From Bacteriovoracaceae bacterium (GTDB lineage: Bacteria; Bdellovibrionota; Bacteriovoracia; Bacteriovoracales; Bacteriovoracaceae): a stretch of 64,000 nt of DNA. The DNA lies in the NCBI GenBank assembly GCA_018649885.1, contig JABIHA010000085.1:129978-193977 (forward strand), in the 5' to 3' direction. The position numbers were made by a program, and so were the translations under genes. Within the stretch, counting starts at the first letter, position 1. Every line of letters starts with the position of its first letter. Under the pieces are notes generated by a model. It saw only the letters and a list, made by a program, of their open reading frames with translations. It was not told the DNA's origin and ran no database searches. This document shows, in pieces, positions 19,120 through 28,618 of this stretch.

Positions 19120-20574
19120 TTAAAGCTTCAATCTGGAGAAATTACCTCCCAGAATATCTTTGATATTATTTGCATCAAAAATAGTCTCGGGATTTACCCC
19201 TTCTTCAAAGTTACCAGTGTTAAAGAATGGATTACTTGCCGCTTCAATTGTAGGCAACATAACTCCATTTGGGATATCTAAACCACTGGTACCAGTCATT
19301 CCACTGACAACATAATGTTTGGCATAAAGTATTCCATCTTCTAAGTTTCTGTACTTGGCAAAATGGGCCGCAAAGACTGCTCTTTTTGTGTTGATAAGAC
19401 CACCCGATTTAACTTTCTCAGCAAGCCAAGACTTTTTATCAACGGTCTCCATTATAATTTTCTTAATCTCTGCAGGGCCTAAGGCCTTATTAACTTCTTT
19501 GATTCTCAGTGCTAAGTTTGAAACAAGGGGAGCAGCTTGGCTGGTACCACTCATTTTAACACCATTATAGCCTGGAACTGTGGACGCAATATTAACCCCA
19601 GGTGCTGCCACATCCACAAACTTTTTTCCGAAGTTGCTGAAATCAGCTAACTTGGTATCCCCATAGGTTGCTGCGACACTGATAACATTAGCTTGCTGGA
19701 TATTGGCCGGAGCAACTGGAAAGACATCATTATTTTGGCCATCATTTCCGGCAGCAAAAACAAAGAGAGTATCCGGGGAGCTCTCAACCATTTTCTTGTG
19801 TTCATCGAGCATGGTGTACATGAATTTAAAGCTGTACTCTACAAGTTCTTCTTGGCTTGGATATCTACCGAGCATATTAACAAAGCTTGCTTGAACAAGC
19901 TTAGAGGCCTGAAAAATGGATAGGCCAAATGATCCATTGGCCACCTCAACTTTTTTTGAATTGAGATACTTTCCCACCTCGATCATCGATTTGCTCTGAG
20001 ACAAAATATTGGAAACAAGAACAGAAGATATAGTGATATCATCACTTTCATTAAGCGCCATGGTTAGAGAGCTACTTAGTGTTTGTGAAAAAGAACTCTT
20101 TAAGAGTTTTATCCCCATAACCTTTGATTTTTTATTATCTTTTAGTGCAATTCCTGCAACGTGGGTTCCATGGGCAAATTGACCATAGTTATTAACGAGT
20201 CCCATAAGCCTATAGCTTGCACGGGCCTGAGAAAGAAAAGATGAATCAGATCTTGTTAAAAGACCGTCTACCTCCTTGGCCCTTAAATCCATATATTTAT
20301 GAACGGTTTCTTCACCAAATTGACCAATTAATTCTCGTCGTAATAGTGAGCTTGAATTTTCTGCAAAATTCCATCCGTTGAGATCGTCTACCAATCCATT
20401 TCCATCATCATCTTTTGAGTTACTTGACTCACTACCATTACTCCACAGCTTGCTCACAAGTTGAGTATGTTTAACATCAAGTCCCGAATCGATGACAGCG
20501 ATTGTAGCACTGCGCGCGCTAACGGTTGAAAAAACGGTTAATAAAATGACTCCCTTCAATTTGTGCATCGACAT
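19120..20574 (-). CDS. Subtilisin-like S8 serine protease without prodomain
   Basis: The catalytic triad is complete: Asp in AVIDSGLD (about residue 28), His in FAHGTHVAGIA, oxyanion Asn in FAAGNDG and Ser in MSGTSQAAPL. The protein is exported by the signal MSMHKLKGVILLTVFSTVSARS, and the catalytic domain begins at once with ATIAVIDSG, so the usual I9 inhibitor prodomain is absent. An insertion of about 85 residues, containing the Ca-binding-like DDDGNGLVDD, lies between Asp and His. The start is ATG 20574 with GGGAGG 5 bases upstream; an in-frame GTG at 20592 lies before that site. The 70 residues after the catalytic domain have no known motif. Confidence 0.92.
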   Translation of the reverse strand: MSMHKLKGVILLTVFSTVSARSATIAVIDSGLDVKHTQLVSKLWSNGSESSNSKDDDGNGLVDDLNGWNFAENSSSLLRRELIGQFGEETVHKYMDLRAKEVDGLLTRSDSSFLSQARASYRLMGLVNNYGQFAHGTHVAGIALKDNKKSKVMGIKLLKSSFSQTLSSSLTMALNESDDITISSVLVSNILSQSKSMIEVGKYLNSKKVEVANGSFGLSIFQASKLVQASFVNMLGRYPSQEELVEYSFKFMYTMLDEHKKMVESSPDTLFVFAAGNDGQNNDVFPVAPANIQQANVISVAATYGDTKLADFSNFGKKFVDVAAPGVNIASTVPGYNGVKMSGTSQAAPLVSNLALRIKEVNKALGPAEIKKIIMETVDKKSWLAEKVKSGGLINTKRAVFAAHFAKYRNLEDGILYAKHYVVSGMTGTSGLDIPNGVMLPTIEAASNPFFNTGNFEEGVNPETIFDANNIKDILGGNFSRLKL

Positions 20575-20777
20575 GATTTCCTCCCTCTCCACTCAATGTG
20601 CTCCACCAAGTGTGCACTTTTCCCTCTAGTTAAGTGCCAGGGTATTCTAAGCGCACAGTTGGGGGCGCTCCAAGAGAGGTTTGTAAATGTAAGGTGAAAA
20701 AGTGCTGAATGTAAGAAAGTGTCTTAAACCCGCTCTAGTAAGGGGGGATGAGGTGACAGAATGGCACTTTATGAAGG

Positions 20778-21662
20778 TTAGAAATTTGAGATTTGGTCCA
20801 CAAGTTCTGGGTAATCAATGAATGTGTTTCGGCTGCCTTGAATAGTAAAGATCATTTCATGTCTTCTAATTTCACTATTATCTACTGGATCTTCCAGGTG
20901 CCACTTTCTTAAGTAGTGTTCTTCAACTGCATCAATTTTGATGTTGTAGGTAACACTAAAGTAGAAAATTGCTCTCGCCACATTTCCCTTATGTGAATCG
21001 GTAGGTTCGAAGTAAATAGAGTAGTGGTCACTTTTTGCTGGAAATGTTGGGTCAATATAGCCAAGTTTATTTTGTGAACAAGTTGTATTTTTTGTTTCTG
21101 TGTAAACTTCTGCAAATTTAAAGCTACCTCTTTGAGAGTTTTGGAGGCTATCAGTTGGGTAGAGATGGTGTAAGTCTGTTTTTTGAACCTGGTGGCTTGA
21201 AGTAGAAGAAAACCTGCTTTGTGGCCAGGTGTGCTCTACGTTGAGTACTTGGTGGTCTGGCGGTTGTATTGGGCCTGGGCCTTTGCCTCTAGAAAAGTCG
21301 GATTTTGTGTAGTTCTTTTCACAATAAACGCCTTTTATATAATAATTATTTTTGGCCCCTTCCAAGTGAATGCTTGAAAGAAGATGCTTCCTGCTTTCTC
21401 TATACTGGAAAACCTTGTGCTTGTAGCAACCCTTTGCATGGCATGAGCCGTCAGAAATGGTGTCAAAGTTTCCGGGAACTTTTTGATGATAAGATTTATG
21501 AATTTTTTGAATTGCTCTTTTGAGGGAACTCTCTTTAAGAGTTCTTTTGGTGTGGTAGAAATCGCTGCCATAGTAGTGGTCAGAGGCGTCTAGTCCATTG
21601 GCAGAAACTGACGCAGATATTAAAAAAAACGAACAAATGAAAACCCTTTTTAAGAGATTCAT
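20778..21662 (-). CDS. Endonuclease I family secreted DNase
   Basis: After a signal peptide (MNLLKRVFICSFFLISASVSA) the protein has the endonuclease I core: NVEHTWPQSRFS with the catalytic His, followed by KTDLHHLYPTD and a conserved NSQRGSFKF segment. Members such as E. coli EndA are periplasmic or secreted Mg-dependent nucleases that cut double-stranded DNA non-specifically. Cys residues (SCHAKGCYKH, YCEKN, TCSQN) could form disulfides, consistent with export. GGGG lies 5 bases before the ATG. It stands alone, upstream of the S8 protease on the same strand with a 203-base gap. In a predator it could digest prey DNA, but no evidence in the window shows this. Confidence 0.93.
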   Translation of the reverse strand: MNLLKRVFICSFFLISASVSANGLDASDHYYGSDFYHTKRTLKESSLKRAIQKIHKSYHQKVPGNFDTISDGSCHAKGCYKHKVFQYRESRKHLLSSIHLEGAKNNYYIKGVYCEKNYTKSDFSRGKGPGPIQPPDHQVLNVEHTWPQSRFSSTSSHQVQKTDLHHLYPTDSLQNSQRGSFKFAEVYTETKNTTCSQNKLGYIDPTFPAKSDHYSIYFEPTDSHKGNVARAIFYFSVTYNIKIDAVEEHYLRKWHLEDPVDNSEIRRHEMIFTIQGSRNTFIDYPELVDQISNF

Positions 21663-21778
21663 GGGTACCCCGTTTCAAGTAGTGAATCGAATTTTATATT
21701 AGAAAATATAATAGATAGTATTAGTAAATGTCATTAAAAAAGTTGAAGTTTTCTGTGAATGGCGCAGAGCAAAGACTC

Positions 21779-22726
21779 TTAAATGTTGTAACAGCTCACT
21801 TGTCTTCCAAATTTCCCGGTAAGTATGGGGATTTCAGTTTTGCACCGGTCTGTTGCGAGTGGACAACGCTGGTGAAAATGACAACCACTTGGGGGGTTGA
21901 GAGGCGAGGGAAGCTCGCCACTTAGTGGGGTCATTTCAATTAAATTTCTGACTCCTACTTCTGGAGTCGATTGTATTAGTGCCTTTGTATAAGGATGTTT
22001 GGGTTCAGTAATAACATTGTGAGTATTGCCAAATTCTACAATTTTTCCCAGATACATCACGAGGATTTTGTCTGCAATGTGTTTTACCACTGACAGGTCG
22101 TGGGAAATAAAGATGTAGGAAAGGCCCAGGTTGTCTTGTAAGTCCATCAGCAGGTTAAGTATCTGTGCTTGAATGCTTACGTCCAGTGCGGAAACTGGCT
22201 CATCGCAAATGAGTATTTTTGGGTGATTAATTAAGGCCCTGGCAATTCCGATTCTCTGTCTTTGGCCGCCACTAAACATATGTGGATATCTATCTACAAG
22301 TTCAACTCGAAGTCCTACCTTGGCCATCATTTCAATTGCTCTGTCTCGGCATTGGGTCTTGGTTAATTTTGAGTTTATGAGAAGTGGTTCAGAAATTATT
22401 TGCCAAGCTTTTTTTCTAGGGTTGAGAGAGCCCATGGGATCTTGGAAAATCATTTGAATATGAGACTGGAGCTCTTTGGCCGTTAGGACAAATCCATTTT
22501 TATTGTCAATTTCAAATTCACCAGCAGTTGCTTTCTCGATATTCATTAAGACTTTTGCAAGAGTACTTTTTCCGCAGCCACTCTCTCCCACAACTGCCAA
22601 TGTTTCTCCTGGCAAAAGATCGAAAGTTAATCCATCTACTGCTTTGACAATACCTGTCGTTCCAAAAATTCCCTTTATATCGTAGTGCTTTTTGAGATTT
22701 TGAACTTTTATAATAGGGACGTTCAT
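21779..22726 (-). CDS. dppF: Dipeptide ABC transporter ATPase DppF
   Basis: An ABC ATPase of 315 residues with Walker A GESGCGKST near residue 43, signature SGGQRQRIG, Walker B LICDEPVSALD, and the C-terminal oligopeptide/dipeptide extension SGCHFHQRCPLATDRC that carries conserved cysteines. It powers peptide import with DppD across the inner membrane. Its start overlaps the dppD stop by four bases (ATGA). It is the last gene of dppBCDF; no terminator is obvious in the 116 bases before the endonuclease gene. The Cys-rich tail binds an iron-sulfur cluster in characterised relatives. Confidence 0.94.
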   Translation of the reverse strand: MNVPIIKVQNLKKHYDIKGIFGTTGIVKAVDGLTFDLLPGETLAVVGESGCGKSTLAKVLMNIEKATAGEFEIDNKNGFVLTAKELQSHIQMIFQDPMGSLNPRKKAWQIISEPLLINSKLTKTQCRDRAIEMMAKVGLRVELVDRYPHMFSGGQRQRIGIARALINHPKILICDEPVSALDVSIQAQILNLLMDLQDNLGLSYIFISHDLSVVKHIADKILVMYLGKIVEFGNTHNVITEPKHPYTKALIQSTPEVGVRNLIEMTPLSGELPSPLNPPSGCHFHQRCPLATDRCKTEIPILTGKFGRQVSCYNI

Positions 22727-23709
22727 GAGGACCTCGGAGATTGATTAAGAGGAAAGTGGCATCTACCCATTCTTTGGTTTTTTTTGAATTGTGTTGGCGC
22801 TTGCTCTTTACACTTGTCTTCAAAGTTAGGACACCTTGGGTGGAAGTAACAGCCATTTGGTCTATCTAATAAGTTGGGCACAACGCCGCTTATTGGTGTC
22901 AATTTTTCTTTGGTGACAGTATGTGTTCCAGGCAAAGATTCTAAAAGACCTTTTGAGTAAGGGTGAAAAGGTGAATCAATAACCTCTAGAGTTGGACCAG
23001 ACTCAATCATTTGTCCTGCATACATGACCATTATTCGATCACTGACTTGAGAGACAACCCCCATATCGTGGGTAATAAAAACAAGACCCATATTGTGTTT
23101 TTCTTGAAGACTTTTGAGTAGTCTGAGTATTTGGGCCTGAATTGTTACATCAAGTGCTGTTGTTGGCTCATCGGCAATTAAGAGCTTGGGCTTGCAAGCA
23201 AGTGCCTGAGCAATCATCACTCTTTGTGCCATTCCTCCTGAGAGTTCATGGGGGTAGCACTTGAGTCTAGATTTTGGTGCGGGAATTCCCACTTGGTCGA
23301 GAAGATCACAGGCCTTTTCACTTAGCTCTTTTTTAGTTCCAGTTTGGTGGGCCTGTAGCGTTTCTATTAATTGATATCCAACATTAAAGCATGGATTTAA
23401 AGCACTCATTGGATCTTGGAAAATCATGGAAATATCTTTTCCGCGAGATTTCTGCAGTTCACTTTCACTTTGTGTCAGCAGATTTTTTCCTTCAAAGAAA
23501 ATACCGTCGGCCTTGAGCTCAGCAGTACCTGGAAGAAGTTGCATAATAGAAAGTGAGCTCATAGATTTTCCACAGCCACTTTCTCCAACGATTCCTAAGC
23601 ATTCACCTCTTTTAAGACTAAAATTTATATTTTCTAAAACCTGTACTCTGCCCTGGGAAGTTTTAAAGAATAGATTGAGATTTTTTACTTCTAATAGTGG
23701 TTTTGTCAT
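22723..23709 (-). CDS. dppD: Dipeptide ABC transporter ATPase DppD
   Basis: This 328-residue ABC ATPase has Walker A GESGCGKSMS near residue 39, signature LSGGMAQRV, Walker B LLIADEPTTALD, and a C-terminal extension NGCYFHPRCPNFEDKC like that of DppF. It pairs with DppF to form the two-nucleotide-site engine for the DppB/DppC permease. The start overlaps the dppC stop by four bases, and its stop overlaps the dppF start, so translation is coupled along the operon. Substrate assignment (di-/oligopeptides) rests on family and on the DppA protein encoded elsewhere in the window. Confidence 0.94.
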   Translation of the reverse strand: MTKPLLEVKNLNLFFKTSQGRVQVLENINFSLKRGECLGIVGESGCGKSMSSLSIMQLLPGTAELKADGIFFEGKNLLTQSESELQKSRGKDISMIFQDPMSALNPCFNVGYQLIETLQAHQTGTKKELSEKACDLLDQVGIPAPKSRLKCYPHELSGGMAQRVMIAQALACKPKLLIADEPTTALDVTIQAQILRLLKSLQEKHNMGLVFITHDMGVVSQVSDRIMVMYAGQMIESGPTLEVIDSPFHPYSKGLLESLPGTHTVTKEKLTPISGVVPNLLDRPNGCYFHPRCPNFEDKCKEQAPTQFKKNQRMGRCHFPLNQSPRSS

Positions 23710-24599
23710 GATTTTTTCAACCTTGGATCAAGGGCATCACGAAGACCATCTCCCAGAAGATTAAAACCAAGAACAACAAGCAGGATACAAATCCCTGGCA
23801 GCGTTACCATCCAAGGTGCACTTTCAATATAGGCGCGAGCATCGGCAAGCATTGTTCCCCATTCAGATAGTGGTGGTTTGGCACCTAGACCTAAAAAGCC
23901 AAGGGCAGCAATATCAAGTATCCCGTTACTAAAGCCAATAGTTGCTTGAACGATAAGTGGCGCCATACAGTTTGGTAATATATTGATAAACATCTGCCTT
24001 GCTGAACTGGCACCAAAGGTTTTTGAGGCCGTTACATAAGGCCTTTTCATTTCGGCCATGGTTTGGGCCCTGATAAGTCTTATAAAGTGCGGAATGGATA
24101 CGATACTTACGGCAATTACTGTGTTTAAAAGTCCTGGTCCTAAAATTGATGCAACTACGATGGCCAAAAGAATTGAGGGAAGAGACATCATGATATCGAC
24201 AAGTCTCATGGTCATTCGGTCTACGGCCCCACCATAGTAGCCGGCGATAAGGCCTAGACTTGTTCCAATGGTGCCTGAGAGTAGTACGACTAAAAAACTA
24301 TAAACGATGGAGATTCTTCCACCAAAAATTAAGCGGCTTAAAATATCTCTACCCACATCATCTGTTCCCAAAATAAATTCCATACTTCCACCTTGCGCAA
24401 AAAAGGGAGGAAGAGTGGCCTTTCCAGGAAAAATTTGGGCCGGGTCGTAGGGGGCAATCACTTCGGCAAATAGTCCTAAGAATAGAAAAAATGTGATGAT
24501 AACAAGACCTATAAGCCCACCAAGGTGAGATTTAAAGTGATACCAAAACTCTATGAGAGGAGACGGGGGAGCTGAGAGTTTGGAAGTGGCATTACTCAC
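23706..24599 (-). CDS. dppC: Dipeptide ABC permease DppC
   Basis: The 297-residue inner-membrane permease has an N-terminal cytoplasmic segment, a first helix (GLIGLVIITFFLFLGLFAE), a periplasmic loop with PYDPAQIFPGKA, and five more helices. The loop FILGTDDVGRDILSRLIFGGR is shared by all DppC/OppC proteins, and the EAA-type coupling segment lies near FGASSARQMFINILPN. It forms the channel with DppB. One base separates it from the dppB stop, and it overlaps dppD by four bases. Confidence 0.94.
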   Translation of the reverse strand: MSNATSKLSAPPSPLIEFWYHFKSHLGGLIGLVIITFFLFLGLFAEVIAPYDPAQIFPGKATLPPFFAQGGSMEFILGTDDVGRDILSRLIFGGRISIVYSFLVVLLSGTIGTSLGLIAGYYGGAVDRMTMRLVDIMMSLPSILLAIVVASILGPGLLNTVIAVSIVSIPHFIRLIRAQTMAEMKRPYVTASKTFGASSARQMFINILPNCMAPLIVQATIGFSNGILDIAALGFLGLGAKPPLSEWGTMLADARAYIESAPWMVTLPGICILLVVLGFNLLGDGLRDALDPRLKKS

Positions 24600-24600
24600 T

Positions 24601-25623
24601 TTATTGCCCTCTCATTTTTGGATTAATGACTGCGTAGACAAGGTCTACCAGCATATTGATCATAATAATCATAAAAGCAATAATTAGGATTCCACTTTGG
24701 ATCACAGGGTAATCTCTTGCTGCAACAGCAGACACCATCCATTTTCCAATTCCAGGCCAGCTAAAAATAGTTTCTGTCAGTATTGCCCCTGTCATAATGG
24801 AGCCGAACATAAGGCCTATGACTGTCACAACTGGAATGAGAGCATTTCTGAGGCCATGAACATAGATGATTTTTTTAGGAGAAATACCTTTGGCCTTGGC
24901 AGTTCTCATATAATCTTCTGATAAAACTTCAAGCATTGCTGAACGGGTCATTCGAGCAATAATCGCCAGCGGAATAGTACCCATGGCAATTGCCGGCAGC
25001 ATTAAATGTTTTACAGCGTCAATAAATGCTTCGAGTCCTTCACCAGAAAGCCAAGTATCTATTAGCATCAACCCTGTAATGGGATCGATATCATACATAA
25101 TAGATAATCTACCAGCTACAGGCGTTATTCCCAGAGTTACTGAAAATATTAAAATAAGAATAAGTCCCCACCAAAAAATAGGCATAGAGTACCCCGCTAA
25201 GGAGACTCCCATAACCATTAAATCTATAGGTCCATTTTTTTTAATAGCTGCAATAATACCAAGGGGGATACCAAAAATAATGGCAATTAATAGGGCCACA
25301 AAGCCTAGTTCAAATGTTGCTGGAAACCTATCAAAGAATTCTTCTTTGACAGTTCTTCTAGAGACAATTGATTTTCCAAGATCACCCATGGAAATATTCT
25401 TAATAAAAATTGCGTATTGAATAAAAAGAGGCTTATCGAGGCCTAGATTTTTTTTCATTTGTTCGTAAACAACTGGATCAGCACCTCTTTCCCCTAACAT
25501 CAACATAACGGGGTCTCCAGGAGCCAGTCTGATTAAAACAAAGCTTAAGATAGAGACACCAATGAGGGTGGGGAAGAGCCCGAAAAATTTTTTGGCCAAA
25601 AACTTGATCATGAAATTATGCAC
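24601..25623 (-). CDS. dppB: Dipeptide ABC permease DppB
   Basis: The 340-residue permease starts with the family motif KFFGLFPTLIGVSILSFVLIR followed by APGDPV, and shows six membrane segments with the EAA-type loop AKAKGISPKKIIYVHGLRN and the C-terminal ETIFSWPGIG motif. It opens the dppBCDF operon. Start choice is uncertain: the annotated GTG at 25623 has AGGA only 2 bases upstream, while the ATG at 25611 (MIKFLAKK) has it 14 bases upstream. No substrate-binding protein gene precedes it; dppA is 9 kb away. The 104 bases between this gene and the Agl23-like gene show nothing else. Confidence 0.94.
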   Translation of the reverse strand: MHNFMIKFLAKKFFGLFPTLIGVSILSFVLIRLAPGDPVMLMLGERGADPVVYEQMKKNLGLDKPLFIQYAIFIKNISMGDLGKSIVSRRTVKEEFFDRFPATFELGFVALLIAIIFGIPLGIIAAIKKNGPIDLMVMGVSLAGYSMPIFWWGLILILIFSVTLGITPVAGRLSIMYDIDPITGLMLIDTWLSGEGLEAFIDAVKHLMLPAIAMGTIPLAIIARMTRSAMLEVLSEDYMRTAKAKGISPKKIIYVHGLRNALIPVVTVIGLMFGSIMTGAILTETIFSWPGIGKWMVSAVAARDYPVIQSGILIIAFMIIMINMLVDLVYAVINPKMRGQ

Positions 25624-25727
25624 ATTCCTAAAAAATTAATTCATTGCAACTTACCAAAGTGTTGGCTTTTAGTCATGTTTTGAATTCTGATGTAACTTGC
25701 TGGAATTACGAGCATTTTTGTGGCTTT

Positions 25728-27683
25728 CTATCTAACTTTTTTGAAAAATGAAATTCCGAAATGTCCTGTTTTACTCCAGGGAACCTGAAAGAAGGAATAG
25801 ACCAAGAAGTTTCGAAGCGTCATTTTTTTGTAATTGGGAACCCACCACGCTCTCAGTGGAATGATCATATGCTTGTGGGTCTTTTTAAGAAGATTTTTAG
25901 ACTTGTCATTTACATTCATAAAAACATAGTCGTACTTGGAAATATCTTTGTCTTTAATAAACCTATAAGTGTGAACATCTCTGAGATACCAGGTTAATGG
26001 CCAAAGGGCGTCACCTTGAAGATAAATTGAAGGTTTTTTGGCACTTATGGGTGAGAAGTATTTTCTTCTGAGATCACGGGCCATTTTATCAAACTGCCAG
26101 GTGGTGTGAACTTGTCCAATTATTTGTGATCTTTTTCCCGCTCTTCCAAAGTTTGTCATCACTGAGAGTCTAAGAGTGAAGAGAAATAAAAAAGTAAAAA
26201 TAAAATTTTGAGTGTGGAATGAGGGAGTTTCAAATTTGTCTTTGATGGAAAAGAAAAAGATTGAAGAGGTTGCAGTGCAGACAATAATTGTGAGCATTGA
26301 AAATGTTCTTTCTTCTATTGAGAAAACCGTAGCAAAAAAGAAGATGGATACTGAAAGCATGGTGGCGAGTTCCAATATATTAAACTTCTTTCTCTTAATC
26401 AGATCGTATTGACCGAAATACAAGGCCAAATAAATCAGGCCTGGTACCAGTGTATAGAGTGAAAGCCAGGGAACTTTTTCCCCCAAATATGAATAAGTGA
26501 AAAAATTGGCCCAGGTAAAATATCCAAAAAATGCCAACCCTCTTTTTTTATCAGATAGGTGAGTTGCGGTGATAACAATAGGATGAATCAAAAAGATGAA
26601 AAGAAGAGGGATATCAAAAGGTATTTTAAGTTTGAAAAATTGTAGAATAGGAACTTTTGATAAATCACTTTCATTAAATACAAAGTAAAGGACAGTACAG
26701 GGAAAGAGTATTGTGAAAAAAGAAATTATATGGGTCATTCCACGGCTAAAATAAAAATGGATTGTGGATATGAGAAGAGCTCCTATAAAGACAACTTCGT
26801 ACATAGACAGAATCATAAATTGAAAGGAGAAGGGCCCCTTAATTCGTTCTATATTGTGCTGCTTTATCCAGTAACCAATACTCTTTCTATAAAGACCATC
26901 TAGTATCCCCTGCGGGTATTTGAAACCGGCCGAAAAAAAGTAGCAAAAAATAAACGAGCCCAATAATAAACCACCAATCCAAAACCATGGATAATTTTTA
27001 ATATTTTTGAACCAAGAGCTTAGTAGGGGGACAAGTTCACGGCTTTTATCTGATAAGTGTAAATAAAAGAATTCAAATATAAGATACCCTAGGCAAAGGG
27101 CCATAAAAACATAGCTATTTTCTTTGATCGCCAACTGTAGTGCCAAGGAGGTTAGGGCATAAACCCCTCTCCTTTTTGCAGGAGCAATGAGAAGACCATA
27201 GAGAAGTAAAAAATGTGCCGAAATCATAAAGTAGTCATGCCTTGAAAAGCGTGACCAATAAACAATTGAAGGAGCAATAGCAATATAGGCAGTAAGAAAT
27301 AAAAGTGCTTTGGTGGTTAAAAATCGTCTAAATAAGAAGGGGAGAAATAGAAATAAACTCCCCATTAAGGCCATTGGAAACCTGACGGCAAAGTCAGTGT
27401 TGCCAAGAAAATCATAAACCCAGGGCATAACATTATATAAAATTGGCCCGTGAAGAAGAGGCTGGTATTTATAAAAACTGGTACTCGGTCTGTCGTATGC
27501 ATATTGCCCATACATACCGTGAAGGGATTCATCGTGGTGGATAGGTCTCGAAGTATCTAATTGATACCAGCGAAGTGAAAGTCCTATAAGTATGATGATA
27601 AATAAAATCGCCTTGGGATTTTTCTCATACCACCTAATAATATTAAAACCCTCTCCACTTTTAATGGGAGTTTGCTCTTCCAT
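25728..27683 (-). CDS. Agl23-like (TIGR03663) GT39-type membrane protein
   Basis: The 651-residue protein has about 12 hydrophobic segments and an N-terminal loop with RPIHHDESLHGMYG, the Asp/Glu-containing first periplasmic loop of polyprenyl-phosphate-sugar-dependent (GT-C) transferases; the YWSRFSRHDYF motif near residue 145 is typical of the TIGR03663 family, annotated as flippase-activity-associated Agl23. Such enzymes move a sugar from a lipid-linked donor to an acceptor on the outer face of the inner membrane. AAGGGG lies 4 bases before the ATG. It is divergent from a DPM1-like GT2 gene, which could make its lipid-linked donor. Substrate unknown. Confidence 0.82.
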   Translation of the reverse strand: MEEQTPIKSGEGFNIIRWYEKNPKAILFIIILIGLSLRWYQLDTSRPIHHDESLHGMYGQYAYDRPSTSFYKYQPLLHGPILYNVMPWVYDFLGNTDFAVRFPMALMGSLFLFLPFLFRRFLTTKALLFLTAYIAIAPSIVYWSRFSRHDYFMISAHFLLLYGLLIAPAKRRGVYALTSLALQLAIKENSYVFMALCLGYLIFEFFYLHLSDKSRELVPLLSSWFKNIKNYPWFWIGGLLLGSFIFCYFFSAGFKYPQGILDGLYRKSIGYWIKQHNIERIKGPFSFQFMILSMYEVVFIGALLISTIHFYFSRGMTHIISFFTILFPCTVLYFVFNESDLSKVPILQFFKLKIPFDIPLLFIFLIHPIVITATHLSDKKRGLAFFGYFTWANFFTYSYLGEKVPWLSLYTLVPGLIYLALYFGQYDLIKRKKFNILELATMLSVSIFFFATVFSIEERTFSMLTIIVCTATSSIFFFSIKDKFETPSFHTQNFIFTFLFLFTLRLSVMTNFGRAGKRSQIIGQVHTTWQFDKMARDLRRKYFSPISAKKPSIYLQGDALWPLTWYLRDVHTYRFIKDKDISKYDYVFMNVNDKSKNLLKKTHKHMIIPLRAWWVPNYKKMTLRNFLVYSFFQVPWSKTGHFGISFFKKVR

Positions 27684-27903
27684 AGAACCCCTTGTATTTA
27701 TACTATTTTACGCTGTGCAAGCTCATGCAAAAAGAGGAAATAATAGGACCCTCGTATTAATGTCTGATTGGATTCCCCGGTTAAGTAACAGATAAATTTG
27801 TTTTTTGAATAGTCATATAGAGTACATCTTTGCCGTGCATCACAACTTTTCAATAGGCCTTAAAATATTAGTAACTTATATAAAATATCTAAGGTAGGAA
27901 TTG

Positions 27904-28611
27904 ATGTCTTCTGAATTATTAATAATGATGCCCGTTTACAATGAAGAAGAGGCGCTCGGAGCTGTTGTTGATGAATGGATCAAGGTTTGCAAAAAACTAG
28001 ATGCCAAAATGCTTTTAATTAATGATGGATCAAAAGACAAAACCATTGATGTCATAAAGCAAAAAGCAGGTGAGTATGAGGAAATCATGTTTATTGATAG
28101 AGAGAATAAAGGGCATGGCCCAACTATAAGGGAAGGTTATCAATATGCTATTGATCAAGGATATAAATGGGTTTTCCAAACAGATAGTGACGGGCAAACA
28201 AATATAGAAGAATTTTATCCACTATGGGATAATCGTGAGGCAGGACCATTTCAATTTGGAATGAGAAGAAATAGAGGCGATGGCCGAGGAAGAGATATTA
28301 TTAGTCTTGTCCTTAGGACTTTGATTTATCTCATTTTTGGAGTTTACCCCAAGGATGCCAATGTCCCATTTAGAATTATGCGTACTGATAAGCTAAAAGA
28401 ATATCTTGCCCATGTTCCAGTGAGCTTTTTTCTCACAAATTCACTACTGTCAGCACTTATTTTGCAAAAAGGTGAAGATCAGATCCACTGGTTTCCCATA
28501 ACATTCCTGCCAAGGGCCGGAGGGGTTCCATCTATTACTTGGTCGAGATTTTTTACAATCGGGCTTCAGGCTATCAAAGATTTTAGAGATATAAAACGGA
28601 GTTTAAAATAA
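27904..28611 (+). CDS. DPM1-like family 2 glycosyltransferase
   Basis: The 235-residue soluble GT2 has MPVYNEEEALG at the N-terminus, LLINDGSKDKT for nucleotide binding, and the TDSDGQTNIEEF metal/catalytic segment (DxD-like) near residue 97. The overall length and the NKGHGPTIREGY motif resemble dolichol/polyprenyl-phosphate sugar synthases, which charge a lipid carrier from a nucleotide sugar. It lacks the C-terminal membrane helices of some relatives. AGGTAGGA precedes the ATG at 27904; the TTG immediately before is not needed. It is followed by two membrane-protein genes and is divergent from the Agl23-like gene, so the group probably builds one glycoconjugate (inference). Confidence 0.85.
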   Translation: MSSELLIMMPVYNEEEALGAVVDEWIKVCKKLDAKMLLINDGSKDKTIDVIKQKAGEYEEIMFIDRENKGHGPTIREGYQYAIDQGYKWVFQTDSDGQTNIEEFYPLWDNREAGPFQFGMRRNRGDGRGRDIISLVLRTLIYLIFGVYPKDANVPFRIMRTDKLKEYLAHVPVSFFLTNSLLSALILQKGEDQIHWFPITFLPRAGGVPSITWSRFFTIGLQAIKDFRDIKRSLK

Positions 28612-28618
28612 CTGCTCT

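Noticed and set aside
24983..25420. 145-codon plus-strand frame
   Set aside because: It lies wholly within dppB on the other strand and shows no family motif or ribosome site.
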